This document shows positions 10,001-17,357 of a stretch of 64,000 bases of DNA, one piece after another; position 1 is the stretch's first letter; every line of letters starts with the position of its first letter. Position numbers and translations under genes: made by a program. The notes beneath the pieces were generated by a model, which was given only the letters and a program-made list of their open reading frames with translations, had not been told where the DNA came from and did not search any database. The stretch covers positions 7,199 through 71,198 of the forward strand of contig VLTH01000003.1 in NCBI GenBank assembly GCA_008125075.1, in the 5' to 3' direction. This stretch comes from Acetivibrio alkalicellulosi (GTDB taxonomy: Bacteria; Bacillota; Clostridia; Acetivibrionales; Acetivibrionaceae).

Positions 10001-10449
10001 ACTCTATGGCTCAGCCCTTTATTATACTTCTTACAGTTCCACTTTCTTTAATTGGAGTAATAGCAGGACTCTTTATTACAGGAAATAATTTTGGATTTCT
10101 ATCATTTGTAGGTGTTGTTGCTTTAGTTGGAATAGCCGTTAATGATGCTATTGTTCTTATTGATTATATTAATTATTTAAGAAAAATAGGCTATGATATG
10201 AAGGAGGCAATTGTAAAGACAGGTGTTACAAGATTTATTCCTGTTTTTGCAACTACAATAACAACGGCAGGGGGAATATTGCCCATCACCCTTTCAGACC
10301 CATTTTTTGCACCATTAGGAGTGACCCTTATCGCAGGTCTTTGTATGGCTACAGTTTTGACACTTGTTATAGTACCAACTGTATATTCAATTGTTGAAGG
10401 TACCAAGTTTAAGTTTAGAAGTGTAAAAGAAGTTAAAAGCTACTCATAG
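7078..10449 (+). CDS. RND-family efflux permease (AcrB/HAE1-like)
   Basis: 1123 residues, the usual length for a proton-driven RND pump. The N-terminal helix (about residues 38-56) is followed by a porter domain beginning ATYTGASPEEVE. Two sets of membrane helices (about 360-530 and 930-1100) contain GMLVDNAIVAMENIDR, the conserved helix-4 proton-relay region with its paired Asp equivalents, and a second-half counterpart GIAVNDAIVLIDYIN. A long cytoplasmic segment around 530-610 includes one or two extra hydrophobic stretches, longer than typical. It forms an operon with the upstream adaptor. It probably exports drugs, lipids or other amphiphiles; the substrate is unknown. Confidence 0.9.
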   Translation: MEHKNSENKNHNYNLNDIPELSIKKNFFGNWTRFFVDRFRVTILIIIIMVFWGLGNAMSIQRESEPKVTIPMAIINATYTGASPEEVEILITNPIEKKIEEIDEVTRVYSYSGFGYSTIQVEFETGADIIEKIRETKEKMSEMKHLLPDGVETPFVSDVKTGDNPVVVFSLTGDDDIIALQDAAAKIKDKILLVDGVSEVEFVGDVNREVLISVDPQKLATYNLSLDHIRNAVASGNINFPGGDIELNDTYYNIRTVGQFTDIKDIENTILSYTDRGQIYLKDIAVIKDRYRPEHILVRRFSPNDDNILSNEKAIAISVRKTQMSDDIKVRDNILKIIEENKDSLYPDHYKLEVYSDKAKDVEEQLGSLVSSAISGLCLVIVVLFIFIGFRESVIVSTVIPLSLMVSLGLMNRSGMSLNMVSMFSLLLAVGMLVDNAIVAMENIDRLRLKGLSPADAAKTATNQIAPAVFSATLTTIAAFFPIALTTGMMGDYIRSLPYTVIFTLTASFFVAITITPSICSILLKKHSEKSDSNSKIKSIGKYTSVITVFTLVLISFIDWNKDGFERITLLSIVMSILFGAGMAVKQFRKKKSEEHSIITKYITILNWLLNRTYRKILFLSSVFFIFLVSLGLIFSGIIKVEMFGNEDFPTFYVSIETPSGSTLEQTKEIQTIVENNLLELEEIKSFVSFVGHSGVDMYSFGPVSADVGTPNNGRIIVELFDAKDRERTSMEVASEVRQRVKEIPGAQIRVQEIEMAGGFGAPVYIMVLGESLEDMENTARDFEGILASLEGVTGIRTSMGVPAPEIQIIVDKNKAASVGLDNLSIALSIRNALHGIEASKYRVNQDEYNIIIKTDEGEFNSVHDIEKINFYSPTGSVIPFTQIASKVEGESNRTILHRDGKRYISVTSGVEGNYTASEVLGMFNDAIKDYNYPEGVTIQIGGEMEQLEESFEEMMMNMVIALILVFIILTIQFNSMAQPFIILLTVPLSLIGVIAGLFITGNNFGFLSFVGVVALVGIAVNDAIVLIDYINYLRKIGYDMKEAIVKTGVTRFIPVFATTITTAGGILPITLSDPFFAPLGVTLIAGLCMATVLTLVIVPTVYSIVEGTKFKFRSVKEVKSYS

Positions 10450-10470
10450 GTAGGGCAAATATTTAGAATA

Positions 10471-10532
10471 CAGGAGTCAGAAGATATAACTGTTTAAAAA
10501 ATTAAATAAAACTATTCTGTCTCCTACTCCTG
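10471..10532 (+). terminator. Hairpin after the efflux operon
   Basis: CAGGAGT (10471-10477) pairs with ACTCCTG (10526-10532), and the adjoining CAGAA pairs with TTCTG (10515-10519), around an A+T-rich loop. It sits 20 bases after the permease stop and could end or stabilise the transcript. The CAGGAGTCAGAA-type sequence also resembles short palindromic intergenic repeats. Confidence 0.4.
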
Positions 10533-10613
10533 AATTCTGAATTTTAAAAAAAAATTTTAAAAACTATTGACACATAAATAAGCCTTTGATAAAATATTAT
10601 CGAGTAGAGCAAA

Positions 10614-10628
10614 TGAAAATCATTTTCA
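10614..10628. promoter_or_regulatory. Fur-like box 1
   Basis: TGAAAATCATTTTCA is a perfect 7-1-7 palindrome of the Fur type. It lies about 165 bases upstream of the small gene at 10791, in a region with a second Fur-like palindrome. Iron control is inferred from the pattern. Confidence 0.65.
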
Positions 10629-10690
10629 GTATTTTGACATATTAAATAAATATCTGCTTTTTTAAAAAAAAGCAGCATTTTTTTAAAGTT

Positions 10691-10713
10691 GTATTGATAA
10701 TGAATATCAATAC
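10691..10713. promoter_or_regulatory. Fur-like box 2
   Basis: GTATTGATA (10691-10699) and TATCAATAC (10705-10713) are perfect inverted arms. The core TGATAATGAATATCA fits the 7-1-7 Fur pattern. With the box at 10614 it makes a double site upstream of the small gene and, further on, the flavodoxin. Confidence 0.65.
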
Positions 10714-10790
10714 TTGTTAATTCATAAGATTAATATATAATTCATAACAAAAACAATTATATTTACCGGTAATGAAAGGTGGAGAGAGAA

Positions 10791-10991
10791 TTGTTAAATC
10801 AAGAAGATCCGGTATGTGAAAAAATCATTGAGCTTTATGAGGAACTTTTGAAACACGATGGATTTGGAAAAATGTCTTTAGAAATTAACATTTTAAAAAG
10901 AGGGCAGAAAGAAGTTATTATTCACTGTGGAAAGCAGTACAGATTTGTAGTAGATCATCCAGGGAAGCTTGAAAACCAGAAGACAGGATGA
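10791..10991 (+). CDS. Small soluble protein, probably iron-regulated, function unknown
   Basis: 66 residues from a TTG start, chosen because GGTGGAG lies 5 bases upstream. A GTG at 10779 in the same frame overlaps that ribosome site and has none of its own. The protein is mixed charged with no membrane segment: an N-terminal helix (CEKIIELYEELLKH) is followed by beta-like segments (MSLEINILKR, KEVIIHCGKQYRFVV). It has two cysteines, one near each half. I do not recognise the family. Two Fur-like boxes upstream and a flavodoxin about 630 bases downstream suggest an iron-starvation role. It could be a small binding or regulatory protein; no catalytic motif is visible. Confidence 0.6.
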   Translation: MLNQEDPVCEKIIELYEELLKHDGFGKMSLEINILKRGQKEVIIHCGKQYRFVVDHPGKLENQKTG

Positions 10992-10999
10992 CAAAATAA

Positions 11000-11193
11000 T
11001 TTTTTAAGGAAACGGGGAGAAAAGAGTTTAAAAATTAGAGGGGCATAAAGCTAGAGAGTTCCTTTAAATAATAAGTACATATCGCAGCGGAAGCTGCAAT
11101 CATAGTAGTTATGCAGGCTGATATAAAAAGTTTTAAAAGACTTTTTGAGAAAAATAGTGTATTAAATAATAAAAAGAAATGGTTCTGTGGGTG
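11000..11193 (+). ncRNA. Putative structured leader RNA upstream of the 37-residue protein and flavodoxin
   Basis: The 430-base gap before the next gene contains pairing segments (AAGGAA near 11006 with TTCCTT near 11059) and a hairpin GGTTC (11181-11185), loop TGTGGGT (11186-11192), GAAC (11193-11196). The 3' side of that hairpin overlaps the left arm of a terminator at 11194-11240, so the two folds exclude each other, as in riboswitches. The same loop sequence on a covarying stem occurs upstream of the Flp pilin gene at 17219-17235. I could not match it to a known riboswitch class. Confidence 0.45.
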
Positions 11194-11240
11194 AACACTT
11201 CTAACAAAGTAACAAGTTTTATAAAAGAAGTGTTATTTTT
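11194..11240 (+). terminator. Rho-independent terminator in leader
   Basis: AACACTTCT (11194-11202) pairs with AGAAGTGTT (11226-11234), followed by ATTTTT. It overlaps the 3' arm of the TGTGGGT-loop hairpin just upstream, suggesting regulated attenuation. Confidence 0.65.
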
Positions 11241-11325
11241 ATGCTTAATACTAAAATTCAATATAATATTTAAAGATTACAAATTTAAAACTATAAAGAA
11301 TACTCCATGGTAAATCTATCCTCAA

Positions 11326-11361
11326 ACACATACAAGAAGGATACATCCTTCTTGTATGTGT
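11326..11361. repeat. Perfect 17-bp inverted repeat
   Basis: Arms 11326-11342 and 11345-11361 are perfectly complementary around a 2-base centre. No T run follows, so a simple terminator is less likely than a protein-binding site, a bidirectional terminator or a processing hairpin. It lies 67 bases before the 37-residue membrane protein gene. Confidence 0.75.
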
Positions 11362-11427
11362 ACATTATTAAAAAGCATGTATTAAAAAAGAAGAAAAATA
11401 TATTTTCCATTAGGGAGTGACTAATTT

Positions 11428-11541
11428 ATGAAAATACAAATATCAAATAGAAGAAAGGATTTTTTAAGAGCTTTAGTTTTGATAGCCTTATTTCTTTTGG
11501 TAGTTTGTCTTTTTATAAATGCAATGTTTTCAATAGTGTAG
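11428..11541 (+). CDS. Small membrane protein (37 residues)
   Basis: The ATG is preceded by a Shine-Dalgarno (GGGAGTGA) at a normal distance. The protein has a basic N-terminus (MKIQISNRRKDFLR) and then one hydrophobic helix of about 22 residues ending at the C-terminus. That design fits a single-pass membrane peptide with its N-terminus inside. It lies between a terminator-bearing leader and the flavodoxin gene, about 80 bases upstream of the latter, with no terminator between, so the two may be co-transcribed. Family not recognised. Its small size makes the call tentative, but the ribosome site and the clean topology support it. Confidence 0.6.
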   Translation: MKIQISNRRKDFLRALVLIALFLLVVCLFINAMFSIV

Positions 11542-11622
11542 TTTTGTACAATGATAAACACAAGCCTACATCTTCTAATTTTTTAGAAGAATAGTATATA
11601 AAAGTGAAGGAGATAGAGATTT

Positions 11623-12048
11623 ATGAAAAAAGTAGCAGTAATATTTTGGAGTGGAACTGGAAATACAGAAAAAATGGCAGAAGCTGTTGCAGAAGGAGCA
11701 AGAGAAGCAGGAGCTGAAGTTAAGCTATTACCGGTAGAAAAAGCAACTAAAGATGATGTATTAAGTGCTGATGCATTAGCTTTAGGATGCCCTTCAATGG
11801 GAGCAGAAGTTTTAGAAGAGGAAGAAATGGAACCTTTTGTGGAGGAAATTGAAAAAGAAAACATCAAAGACAAACCAATGATTCTATTTGGTTCCTATGA
11901 CTGGGGCGACGGTCAATGGATGAAGGATTGGGAAGAGAGAATGAAAAGTGCTGGAGTAAATCTATTAGACGATGGATTAATAGTTCAAAATACTCCTGAT
12001 GATTTTGGATTAAATCTTTGTAAGGAATTAGGCAAAAAAACTGTTTAA
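11623..12048 (+). CDS. Flavodoxin (short chain)
   Basis: 141 residues, the usual length for short-chain flavodoxins. The FMN phosphate-binding loop SGTGNTEKM is near residues 10-18, and later loops GCPSMGAEVL (about 55-64) and GSYDWGDGQW (about 90-99) fit the two isoalloxazine-binding loops. It is an acidic cytoplasmic one- or two-electron carrier that commonly replaces ferredoxin when iron is scarce. GAAGGAGATAGAG precedes the ATG. Fur-like boxes at 10614 and 10691 and an attenuator at 11194 lie upstream, so iron control is plausible. A hairpin terminator follows at 12122. Confidence 0.92.
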   Translation: MKKVAVIFWSGTGNTEKMAEAVAEGAREAGAEVKLLPVEKATKDDVLSADALALGCPSMGAEVLEEEEMEPFVEEIEKENIKDKPMILFGSYDWGDGQWMKDWEERMKSAGVNLLDDGLIVQNTPDDFGLNLCKELGKKTV

Positions 12049-12121
12049 CCTAACTGAGATTAAAAAAAGTGTACATAAAAAAACAGCTTTTCGAACTTAC
12101 TGTTTCTAAAGTTAAAGAGTT

Positions 12122-12162
12122 AGCTTCAGGTATATTAAATATCTATCTGAAGCTATATTTTA
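12122..12162 (+). terminator. Terminator after flavodoxin
   Basis: AGCTTCAG (12122-12129) pairs with CTGAAGCT (12147-12154), with ATATT/AATAT pairing inside, followed by ATATTTTA. It closes the flavodoxin unit. Confidence 0.6.
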
Positions 12163-12283
12163 AATTTGATACGTTTTCTATAAGTAGTATGAGTAAATAA
12201 AAAAAAATCTTTGAAAAAAATATGCCAATCAATGTAATACTTCAAGTATTCTAAAACACAAATTTTAGGAGGTAAAAACTATA

Positions 12284-12652
12284 ATGGAACTTTTAAATAA
12301 AGAAAATGGGGAGCATATTTGCACAAGTCTTAAGACAGCCTACACCTTCTGCTCTAGGCTTAAAGGACTTATGTTTACAAAAGATCTACCTAAAGGGCAT
12401 GGATTACATATAAAGCCCTGTAATTCTATCCATACATTTTTCATGAAATATCCTTTAGATGTTATATATTTAGACGGCAATGATAAAATTGTTGCTTTAG
12501 ATCAAAATGTGCTTCCCGGACGTATAGGGAAGTACCACAAAAATGCTGTTTCTGTAGTAGAATTGCCTGTTGGAACTATAAAAAAAGCTAAAGTTGAAGT
12601 AGGACAATTTATAATAATTAAAAAAGAAGAGTTAATTACATGCAAACAATAA
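12284..12652 (+). CDS. DUF192 family protein
   Basis: 122 residues covering a whole DUF192 domain: CSRLKGLMF (about 23-31), GLHIKPCNSIHTFFMKYPLD (about 40-59), VIYLD and the VVELPVGTI turn. DUF192 proteins are small beta-barrel proteins of unknown biochemical role, often near type II secretion or Tad pilus genes, as here. A strong TTAGGAGG ribosome site precedes the ATG. Its 3' end overlaps the next gene by 13 bases, so they are probably translated together. No signal peptide is present, so it likely acts in the cytoplasm, unlike secreted DUF192 relatives. Confidence 0.85.
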   Translation: MELLNKENGEHICTSLKTAYTFCSRLKGLMFTKDLPKGHGLHIKPCNSIHTFFMKYPLDVIYLDGNDKIVALDQNVLPGRIGKYHKNAVSVVELPVGTIKKAKVEVGQFIIIKKEELITCKQ

Positions 12653-15039
12653 AAAAAATTATAATTTATTCAGTATATATACTTTTAATTTTAGCGTTAC
12701 CAATAGGCATGTATGATAAAAGTAATGCGTTCTATAATACAGAATTTAATACAGCAACACAAATTAGCAATAGACAGAATAATTACAAAGATGCATATTA
12801 TGAACACTTAAAGGATTTAGTAAATATAAAAACACCTTCACAAGCCCATTTGAATATCAATGGTAATGTGAGGCATATCAATAGAGAAGCTTTACTTATT
12901 GATATAGACGGTGATGGGGTACCTGAACTTATAACAAATATAAGTTTTATACTTGATAGTTTTAATACTCGTATTCACAATAAACTTACAATACTTAAAT
13001 TTAACAATGGAATAATTGAAACTCTATACAGTGAAGAAGGTTGGAATAATGAAGAAGGATGTAATGATATATATTTAGCTAAAGATATAAGCACTGGAGA
13101 GTTTTATATAATAAAAATTGATATTGGCTATGGGCAATATATCTATGAGCACTTAGAGATTATAAAGATTGATAGTAGAGATATTGAGCCATTAAGAAAG
13201 TACTCTTTTATACTTCATGATAATGAGGAGTATTATATTGATGATATAAAGGTAAGCGAAGACATATATATAGATAGCATAAAAAAAGAACAACTACACA
13301 GAATCAAAAGAATCCGGCTAGATTCTTTAAGTCATACAGATAAAAGCATACAAAAAGTATTAAACAGTTTTAACAGTAATCAAATTGACTTTAATTCATT
13401 ACCACAAAAAATATATACAGTTAAAGACTCTAGAAATTTCCTTGGCGTAAATTTAAATAATATAGACTATGATGTAGATAAGCCTGATATAGTAAATGTA
13501 TATCCTAATGGAGAAATTGCAGGACTAAGTGAGGGAGTTGCAAATTTACAACTTATAATCAATAATGTTGAAGTAGTTATACCTATCATAGTAAAACCAA
13601 AACTTGAAATTGATTATGGAAAAATACGTGAAGGAAAAAAGATTAGTGGTATTTTAGAGTACTTAAAAGAGCTTGTCACTTCATCAGAACCCTTTTATTT
13701 TCAAGATAATGATACCCTTATTGAAATTGTAAGGTTTATTAATGAAGGTATTAAAAACACTTCAATAAAACCTGTTGGTGGATCTTCAAATACAGTATAT
13801 ATTACAGAAAAAGAGATTAAACCATCTATAATGGAAATAGAAAGGGTGATAAGAGAAATTGAAGCTTTTTTAGAATTACATAAAATAAAGCTTCCAAGAG
13901 AGATTTCTACAACAATTACTTTAGAAGCAAGAAGAATAACACAAAATAAACATGTATTTTTAAACTTAGACAAATCTATATTGAAAGAAACAGTCAATAT
14001 AAATTACATAAACATAATTCTTGGTAAATTAATGATTACTCTAGAGGTTAATTCTCTAGAAAAAGAATTTAAAAGCAAAGATGAGGTATACATAGAAATA
14101 AAACCTAAAGATAATTCTTATGAAATAATTTTTACAGATAAAGAGGGCAATAAATTAAAAGCTTTAGAAAACAATATAAATGTTTGCCTGCCTGTAGAAA
14201 ATGAAAATCCAGACTTTAGCGTAGTATTTTTAAATACAGGAACTAACATAGAGCAAATTGGAGGACAATATGACTCTTATAATAATGTAATATCTTTTCA
14301 AACAAGGCTTTCAGGAAATTACTATATTGTTGAAAATATGAAGAGCTATAGGGATATAGAGCATTTAAGTGGAGAAATGCAAGAGGCCATTATATTTATG
14401 ACATCAAAAGGATATATGATTGATAGATGTGATAATATATTTGATCCTGACACTGAAATTACCCGAGAAGAGTTTGCAGCACTTTTGATAAGTACTTTTT
14501 ATATGTTAGACAGGACATTAACCTCATCTTTTTCTGATGTAAACAAAGAGAATGAGTTTTATGATTATATAGCATCATCAGAAAAACAAGGAATTATATC
14601 AGGATACCCTGACAATACATTTAGAGGAGATCAGTTAATTAATAAGGAGCAAATGATTTTAATATGTGCAAAGGCACTTCATGAAAAGAAACAGTATTTA
14701 TATCCTGAGAATCCAAATGAGTATTTAAATTATATAGATGTAAAGGATATATCCTTATGGGCAACAAAAGAAATTGCACTGGCTATAAGAGAGGGTTTAA
14801 TAGTAATTCCTTATGATGGAATGCTTAATCCAAAAGATACAATGTCAAGAGGAGAAGCTGCTTTAATGGTATATAAATTATTTCAGCTTCTTTATGAAGT
14901 AAGCCCAGCCGTACCTGATGAGCAATCTGATTCTAAAAGCATTGTTAATTTAAGGCTGTTAATTATATTATTAGGCATAGGATTAGGGTTATGGCTTATA
15001 AAAATTCAATTGAGCCAAAACACATGCCGAGAAATTTAG
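12640..15039 (+). CDS. Secreted S-layer-homology protein with C-terminal membrane segment
   Basis: 799 residues. It has an N-terminal signal or anchor (about 5-27) and a calcium-loop-like DIDGDGVPELI (about 87-97). A bacterial-Ig-like segment follows (DKPDIVNVYPNGEIAGLSEG, about 285-304), then a long unassigned middle. Three SLH repeats come at about 570-780, with marks YRDIEHLSGEM, FSDVNKENEFYDYI/GYPDNTFRGD and DVKDISLWATKEI. A hydrophobic helix at about 770-790 ends the protein, so it may be membrane-anchored as well as bound to cell-wall polymers. It overlaps the DUF192 gene and precedes the Tad pilus genes, suggesting a surface role linked to the pilus; that link is inference. Confidence 0.82.
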   Translation: MQTIKKIIIYSVYILLILALPIGMYDKSNAFYNTEFNTATQISNRQNNYKDAYYEHLKDLVNIKTPSQAHLNINGNVRHINREALLIDIDGDGVPELITNISFILDSFNTRIHNKLTILKFNNGIIETLYSEEGWNNEEGCNDIYLAKDISTGEFYIIKIDIGYGQYIYEHLEIIKIDSRDIEPLRKYSFILHDNEEYYIDDIKVSEDIYIDSIKKEQLHRIKRIRLDSLSHTDKSIQKVLNSFNSNQIDFNSLPQKIYTVKDSRNFLGVNLNNIDYDVDKPDIVNVYPNGEIAGLSEGVANLQLIINNVEVVIPIIVKPKLEIDYGKIREGKKISGILEYLKELVTSSEPFYFQDNDTLIEIVRFINEGIKNTSIKPVGGSSNTVYITEKEIKPSIMEIERVIREIEAFLELHKIKLPREISTTITLEARRITQNKHVFLNLDKSILKETVNINYINIILGKLMITLEVNSLEKEFKSKDEVYIEIKPKDNSYEIIFTDKEGNKLKALENNINVCLPVENENPDFSVVFLNTGTNIEQIGGQYDSYNNVISFQTRLSGNYYIVENMKSYRDIEHLSGEMQEAIIFMTSKGYMIDRCDNIFDPDTEITREEFAALLISTFYMLDRTLTSSFSDVNKENEFYDYIASSEKQGIISGYPDNTFRGDQLINKEQMILICAKALHEKKQYLYPENPNEYLNYIDVKDISLWATKEIALAIREGLIVIPYDGMLNPKDTMSRGEAALMVYKLFQLLYEVSPAVPDEQSDSKSIVNLRLLIILLGIGLGLWLIKIQLSQNTCREI

Positions 15040-15487
15040 GGACGGTTCTTGAATTGAATATGTTGAATATACGAAAACTATGATTTTTTAATATAGGAAG
15101 CATAACATAATCATGTATCAATATAGCAGGATATAAAGTATTTTCTAGTAAGTCTATATTTAAATTACTACATTGTACATATTGAGAATACAAGCAGATA
15201 CATTTCCAATATCGCAACCAAGGCTTTCAGCAAAGGATCAAAATGGCAATTCTTATGTAGTTGAAACTAACTAGGTACAATGAACTTTTATGATTTTCAT
15301 GCAGAGATTTCTTAAAAAAGCATAAGTTCAGCAGATGAGACATATCTGCTGAGCTTATGTTTTTTTTAAATAAGAAACAAAAGAACCATACCTATGTTAT
15401 GTAAGACTTTATTACTACTTGCTAGGTAGTATGACGGATATTACTAAAAGAAAATTTTTGGTATAATTTAATAAAGGAGTGATGTTT
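15040..15487 (+). other. Intergenic region with a reading-frame remnant and a promoter
   Basis: The stretch 15164-15274 reads open and ends QADTFPISQPRLSAKDQNGN and a few more residues before TAG. It has no start codon, so it may be the tail of a lost gene; it is too short to assign. A strong terminator follows at 15321. TATAAT at 15461-15466 is a likely -10 box for the pilus gene at 15488. Confidence 0.45.
15321..15368 (+). terminator. Strong rho-independent terminator
   Basis: CATAAG..CAGCAGAT (15321-15336) pairs with ATCTGCTG..CTTATG (15344-15359), followed by nine T. It separates the SLH gene from the Tad-like gene downstream. Confidence 0.85.
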
Positions 15488-16411
15488 ATGTATAAAACAT
15501 TACACATATTAAAAAGTAAAAAAGGTAGTACAATAGTAGTTTTCGCATTTGCAATGACTTTTTTATTGGGTATTTGTGCGTTAGTAGTAGATTTAGGAAT
15601 GGTTGTTTACCAGAAGAATATAATAAGAAATGCTGTAGATGCAGCAGTTTTAGCTGGTGCACAAGAGTTAGTCTATAATAATAGCAATGCAAAAAACATA
15701 GCTAATGAATATTTAGAAAAGAATGGTATTGACAGTAATGATGCTGAGATAATTTTATCAGACTCAAATACAAAAATTCGTATTACAGTAAATAAAGAAG
15801 TAAAATATTATTTTGCAAAGATTTTAGGATTTGACCAAGAAAATCTGGTAGTAAGTGGTTCTGCAATATGTGCGCCTGTCTCTGGAGTATATAAGGGTAT
15901 AAGACCCTTTGCAATAGCCCATCAGACTTTATATTTTGGTGAAACCTATATACTAAAAGAAGGAGCAGGAGGTGACATCAATGGTAATTTCGCTGCTCTT
16001 GCCTTAGGTGGCACTGGTGCTAGTAATTATAGGGGAAATATTATAGAAGGATATAACGCACATTTAAAAGTAGGTGATTATATTTCTACGGAAACTGGAA
16101 ATATGAGCGGTCCTACTTTTCAAGGTGTCAATACTCTCTTAAATCAATGTGATAATTTCCCACCATGTACTTTCGATAATTATGACACAAAATGTCCGAG
16201 GGTAATAACTGTAATTATAGTAGAAACTCTCGATGTTAATGGTAGACAACCAGTTAAAATAACAGGCTTTGCAAAATTCTTTTTAGAAGGTGTACAAGGT
16301 CATGGTAACGAGTCTATAGTAACAGGCAAATTTATTCAAACAATTATGGAGGGTGACATAAGTTATACACAAACTGATTATGGAATTAAAGGAATAAAGC
16401 TTATTGAATAA
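15488..16411 (+). CDS. TadG-like pseudopilin/pilus assembly protein
   Basis: 307 residues from the ATG at 15488, chosen because AAGGAG lies 8 bases upstream; GTG 15479 and ATG 15482 overlap that site. The N-terminus has KKGSTIVVFAFAMTFLLGIC, a TadE/TadG-type transmembrane segment, followed by the conserved ALVVDLGMVVYQKNIIRNAV and AAVLAGAQELV. The remaining 200 residues form an extracellular domain rich in Gly, Asn and Thr with three cysteines near CDNFPPCTFDNYDTKC. It probably forms part of the Tad pilus tip or assembly platform, or an adhesive surface protein. It is separated from the main tad cluster by a decayed gene. Confidence 0.75.
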   Translation: MYKTLHILKSKKGSTIVVFAFAMTFLLGICALVVDLGMVVYQKNIIRNAVDAAVLAGAQELVYNNSNAKNIANEYLEKNGIDSNDAEIILSDSNTKIRITVNKEVKYYFAKILGFDQENLVVSGSAICAPVSGVYKGIRPFAIAHQTLYFGETYILKEGAGGDINGNFAALALGGTGASNYRGNIIEGYNAHLKVGDYISTETGNMSGPTFQGVNTLLNQCDNFPPCTFDNYDTKCPRVITVIIVETLDVNGRQPVKITGFAKFFLEGVQGHGNESIVTGKFIQTIMEGDISYTQTDYGIKGIKLIE

Positions 16412-16493
16412 ATACATATTTAACTTTTTTTTAGTCATTACGAATTACATAAAGTGATTCCTTTTTAACTTTGATACGGTTAAGCTTACTTAA

Positions 16494-16817
16494 TTAATCT
16501 ACTCCTTTAATATATATTTTGTAGCTCTGCTCAAGCCTGTTTTTAGAATCAAAAACTGCAACCTTGATATCAGAACCAGTCATGCCATAGTCTCTATGAA
16601 TAATAGCATTTACTATTGATTCACGAAGTGCTTCAGGAGGAATTTCATTTTCGTCAATACGGGTAATGAAATCCTTACCAACAATACCATTTAGATTTAT
16701 ATTAGCCAGTAAAAATTTCATTGTATTATCTAGTTGGTCGAAAAGATCTCCTCTAAACTCTTTGCGATCAATAAAAATATCCATAGTATCGCCCTTAAAT
16801 CTTGCGCCTTAATTTGT
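16494..16817 (-). pseudogene. Remnant of an AlbA_2/HATPase_c_4 (RecG-like) protein
   Basis: The frame reads ARFKGDTMDIFIDRKEF, then FRGDLFDQLD and PPEALRESIVNAIIHRDYG, the typical junction of Schlafen/AlbA_2 DNA-binding proteins with the C-terminal HATPase_c_4 domain. Only about 100 residues remain. A stop codon lies directly upstream of the first recognisable residues, and the 3' end stops before the expected fold is complete. These proteins are usually 400-550 residues, so this is a decayed fragment. It sits inside the pilus region and is probably a relic of insertion or transfer. Confidence 0.75.
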
Positions 16818-17011
16818 ACATGTTCAACAGACACCTAGAAAAATAGGTATTGCATTTGTCATTCTAACAGTGTTTCCCTCATTCCTCAGTAGCTTTAAAT
16901 TTAATAAGTCTTTTTTACTAAAGAAATAAAAGAACCGGCAGACTGTTTCCCTCTGTTTCGTAAGGGGGGGAGGGGCTTTTAAAAAAAATTAAAAAAAGTT
17001 TTAAAAAAGTG

Positions 17012-17040
17012 TTGACAGGTTTTTAGATTGATGGTAATAT
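17012..17040 (+). promoter_or_regulatory. Sigma-A-type promoter of the Tad/Flp operon leader
   Basis: TTGACA (17012-17017) and TAATAT (17035-17040) are separated by exactly 17 bases. Transcription would start near 17047, giving a leader of about 465 bases before the first Flp pilin gene. Confidence 0.75.
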
Positions 17041-17046
17041 ATTCAC

Positions 17047-17231
17047 AGATGAAAACAATTATCAATAGCAGCAAATGAATGCACTATAGATAAAGAGATG
17101 GAGTTAATGGTATCACGAGGATACAAAATGAAAAATAAAAAGACAATGATTGAATGTTTTGAGTAAATTATTTTTCGTAAAAATTCCAATCAATATCAAT
17201 TTAATAAGGTAGGAAGGCGATTCTGTGGGTG
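17047..17231 (+). ncRNA. Putative structured leader RNA of the Flp pilin operon
   Basis: The leader runs from the promoter at 17012 to a terminator at 17232. Its last element is a hairpin GATTC (17219-17223), loop TGTGGGT (17224-17230), GAATC (17231-17235). The 3' arm of this hairpin is also the start of the terminator's left arm, so only one can form. The same seven-base loop on a different but still complementary stem is found at 11181-11196. It behaves like a riboswitch expression platform. I could not match it to c-di-GMP, SAM, cobalamin or T-box patterns. Confidence 0.5.
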
Positions 17232-17277
17232 AATCCTTCTAAAGAAATGTTTGTATATTTCTTAGGAAGGATTTTTT
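17232..17277 (+). terminator. Attenuator-type terminator upstream of the Flp pilin gene
   Basis: Arms 17232-17248 and 17257-17273 pair almost perfectly (one wobble and one mismatch), followed by six T (17272-17277). It lies between the promoter at 17012 and the first flp gene at 17513, so pilus expression probably depends on read-through. Confidence 0.8.
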
Positions 17278-17357
17278 AGTTGTGTAGAATCAAAGCCTGA
17301 TGTTTGCTAAGTAAGTACATAAAAGTGCCAATCAATTAATCCTGCTGTTGATTTGGA

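Noticed and set aside
7078-10449. Frameshift or fusion in the RND permease because of its extra length near residues 530-610
   Set aside because: The frame is continuous and both halves carry their conserved motifs; the middle loop is simply longer.
17320-17345. SAM-I-like string GTGCCAAT..CCTGC
   Set aside because: The two pieces are split by an insertion and the rest of the SAM-I core is missing.
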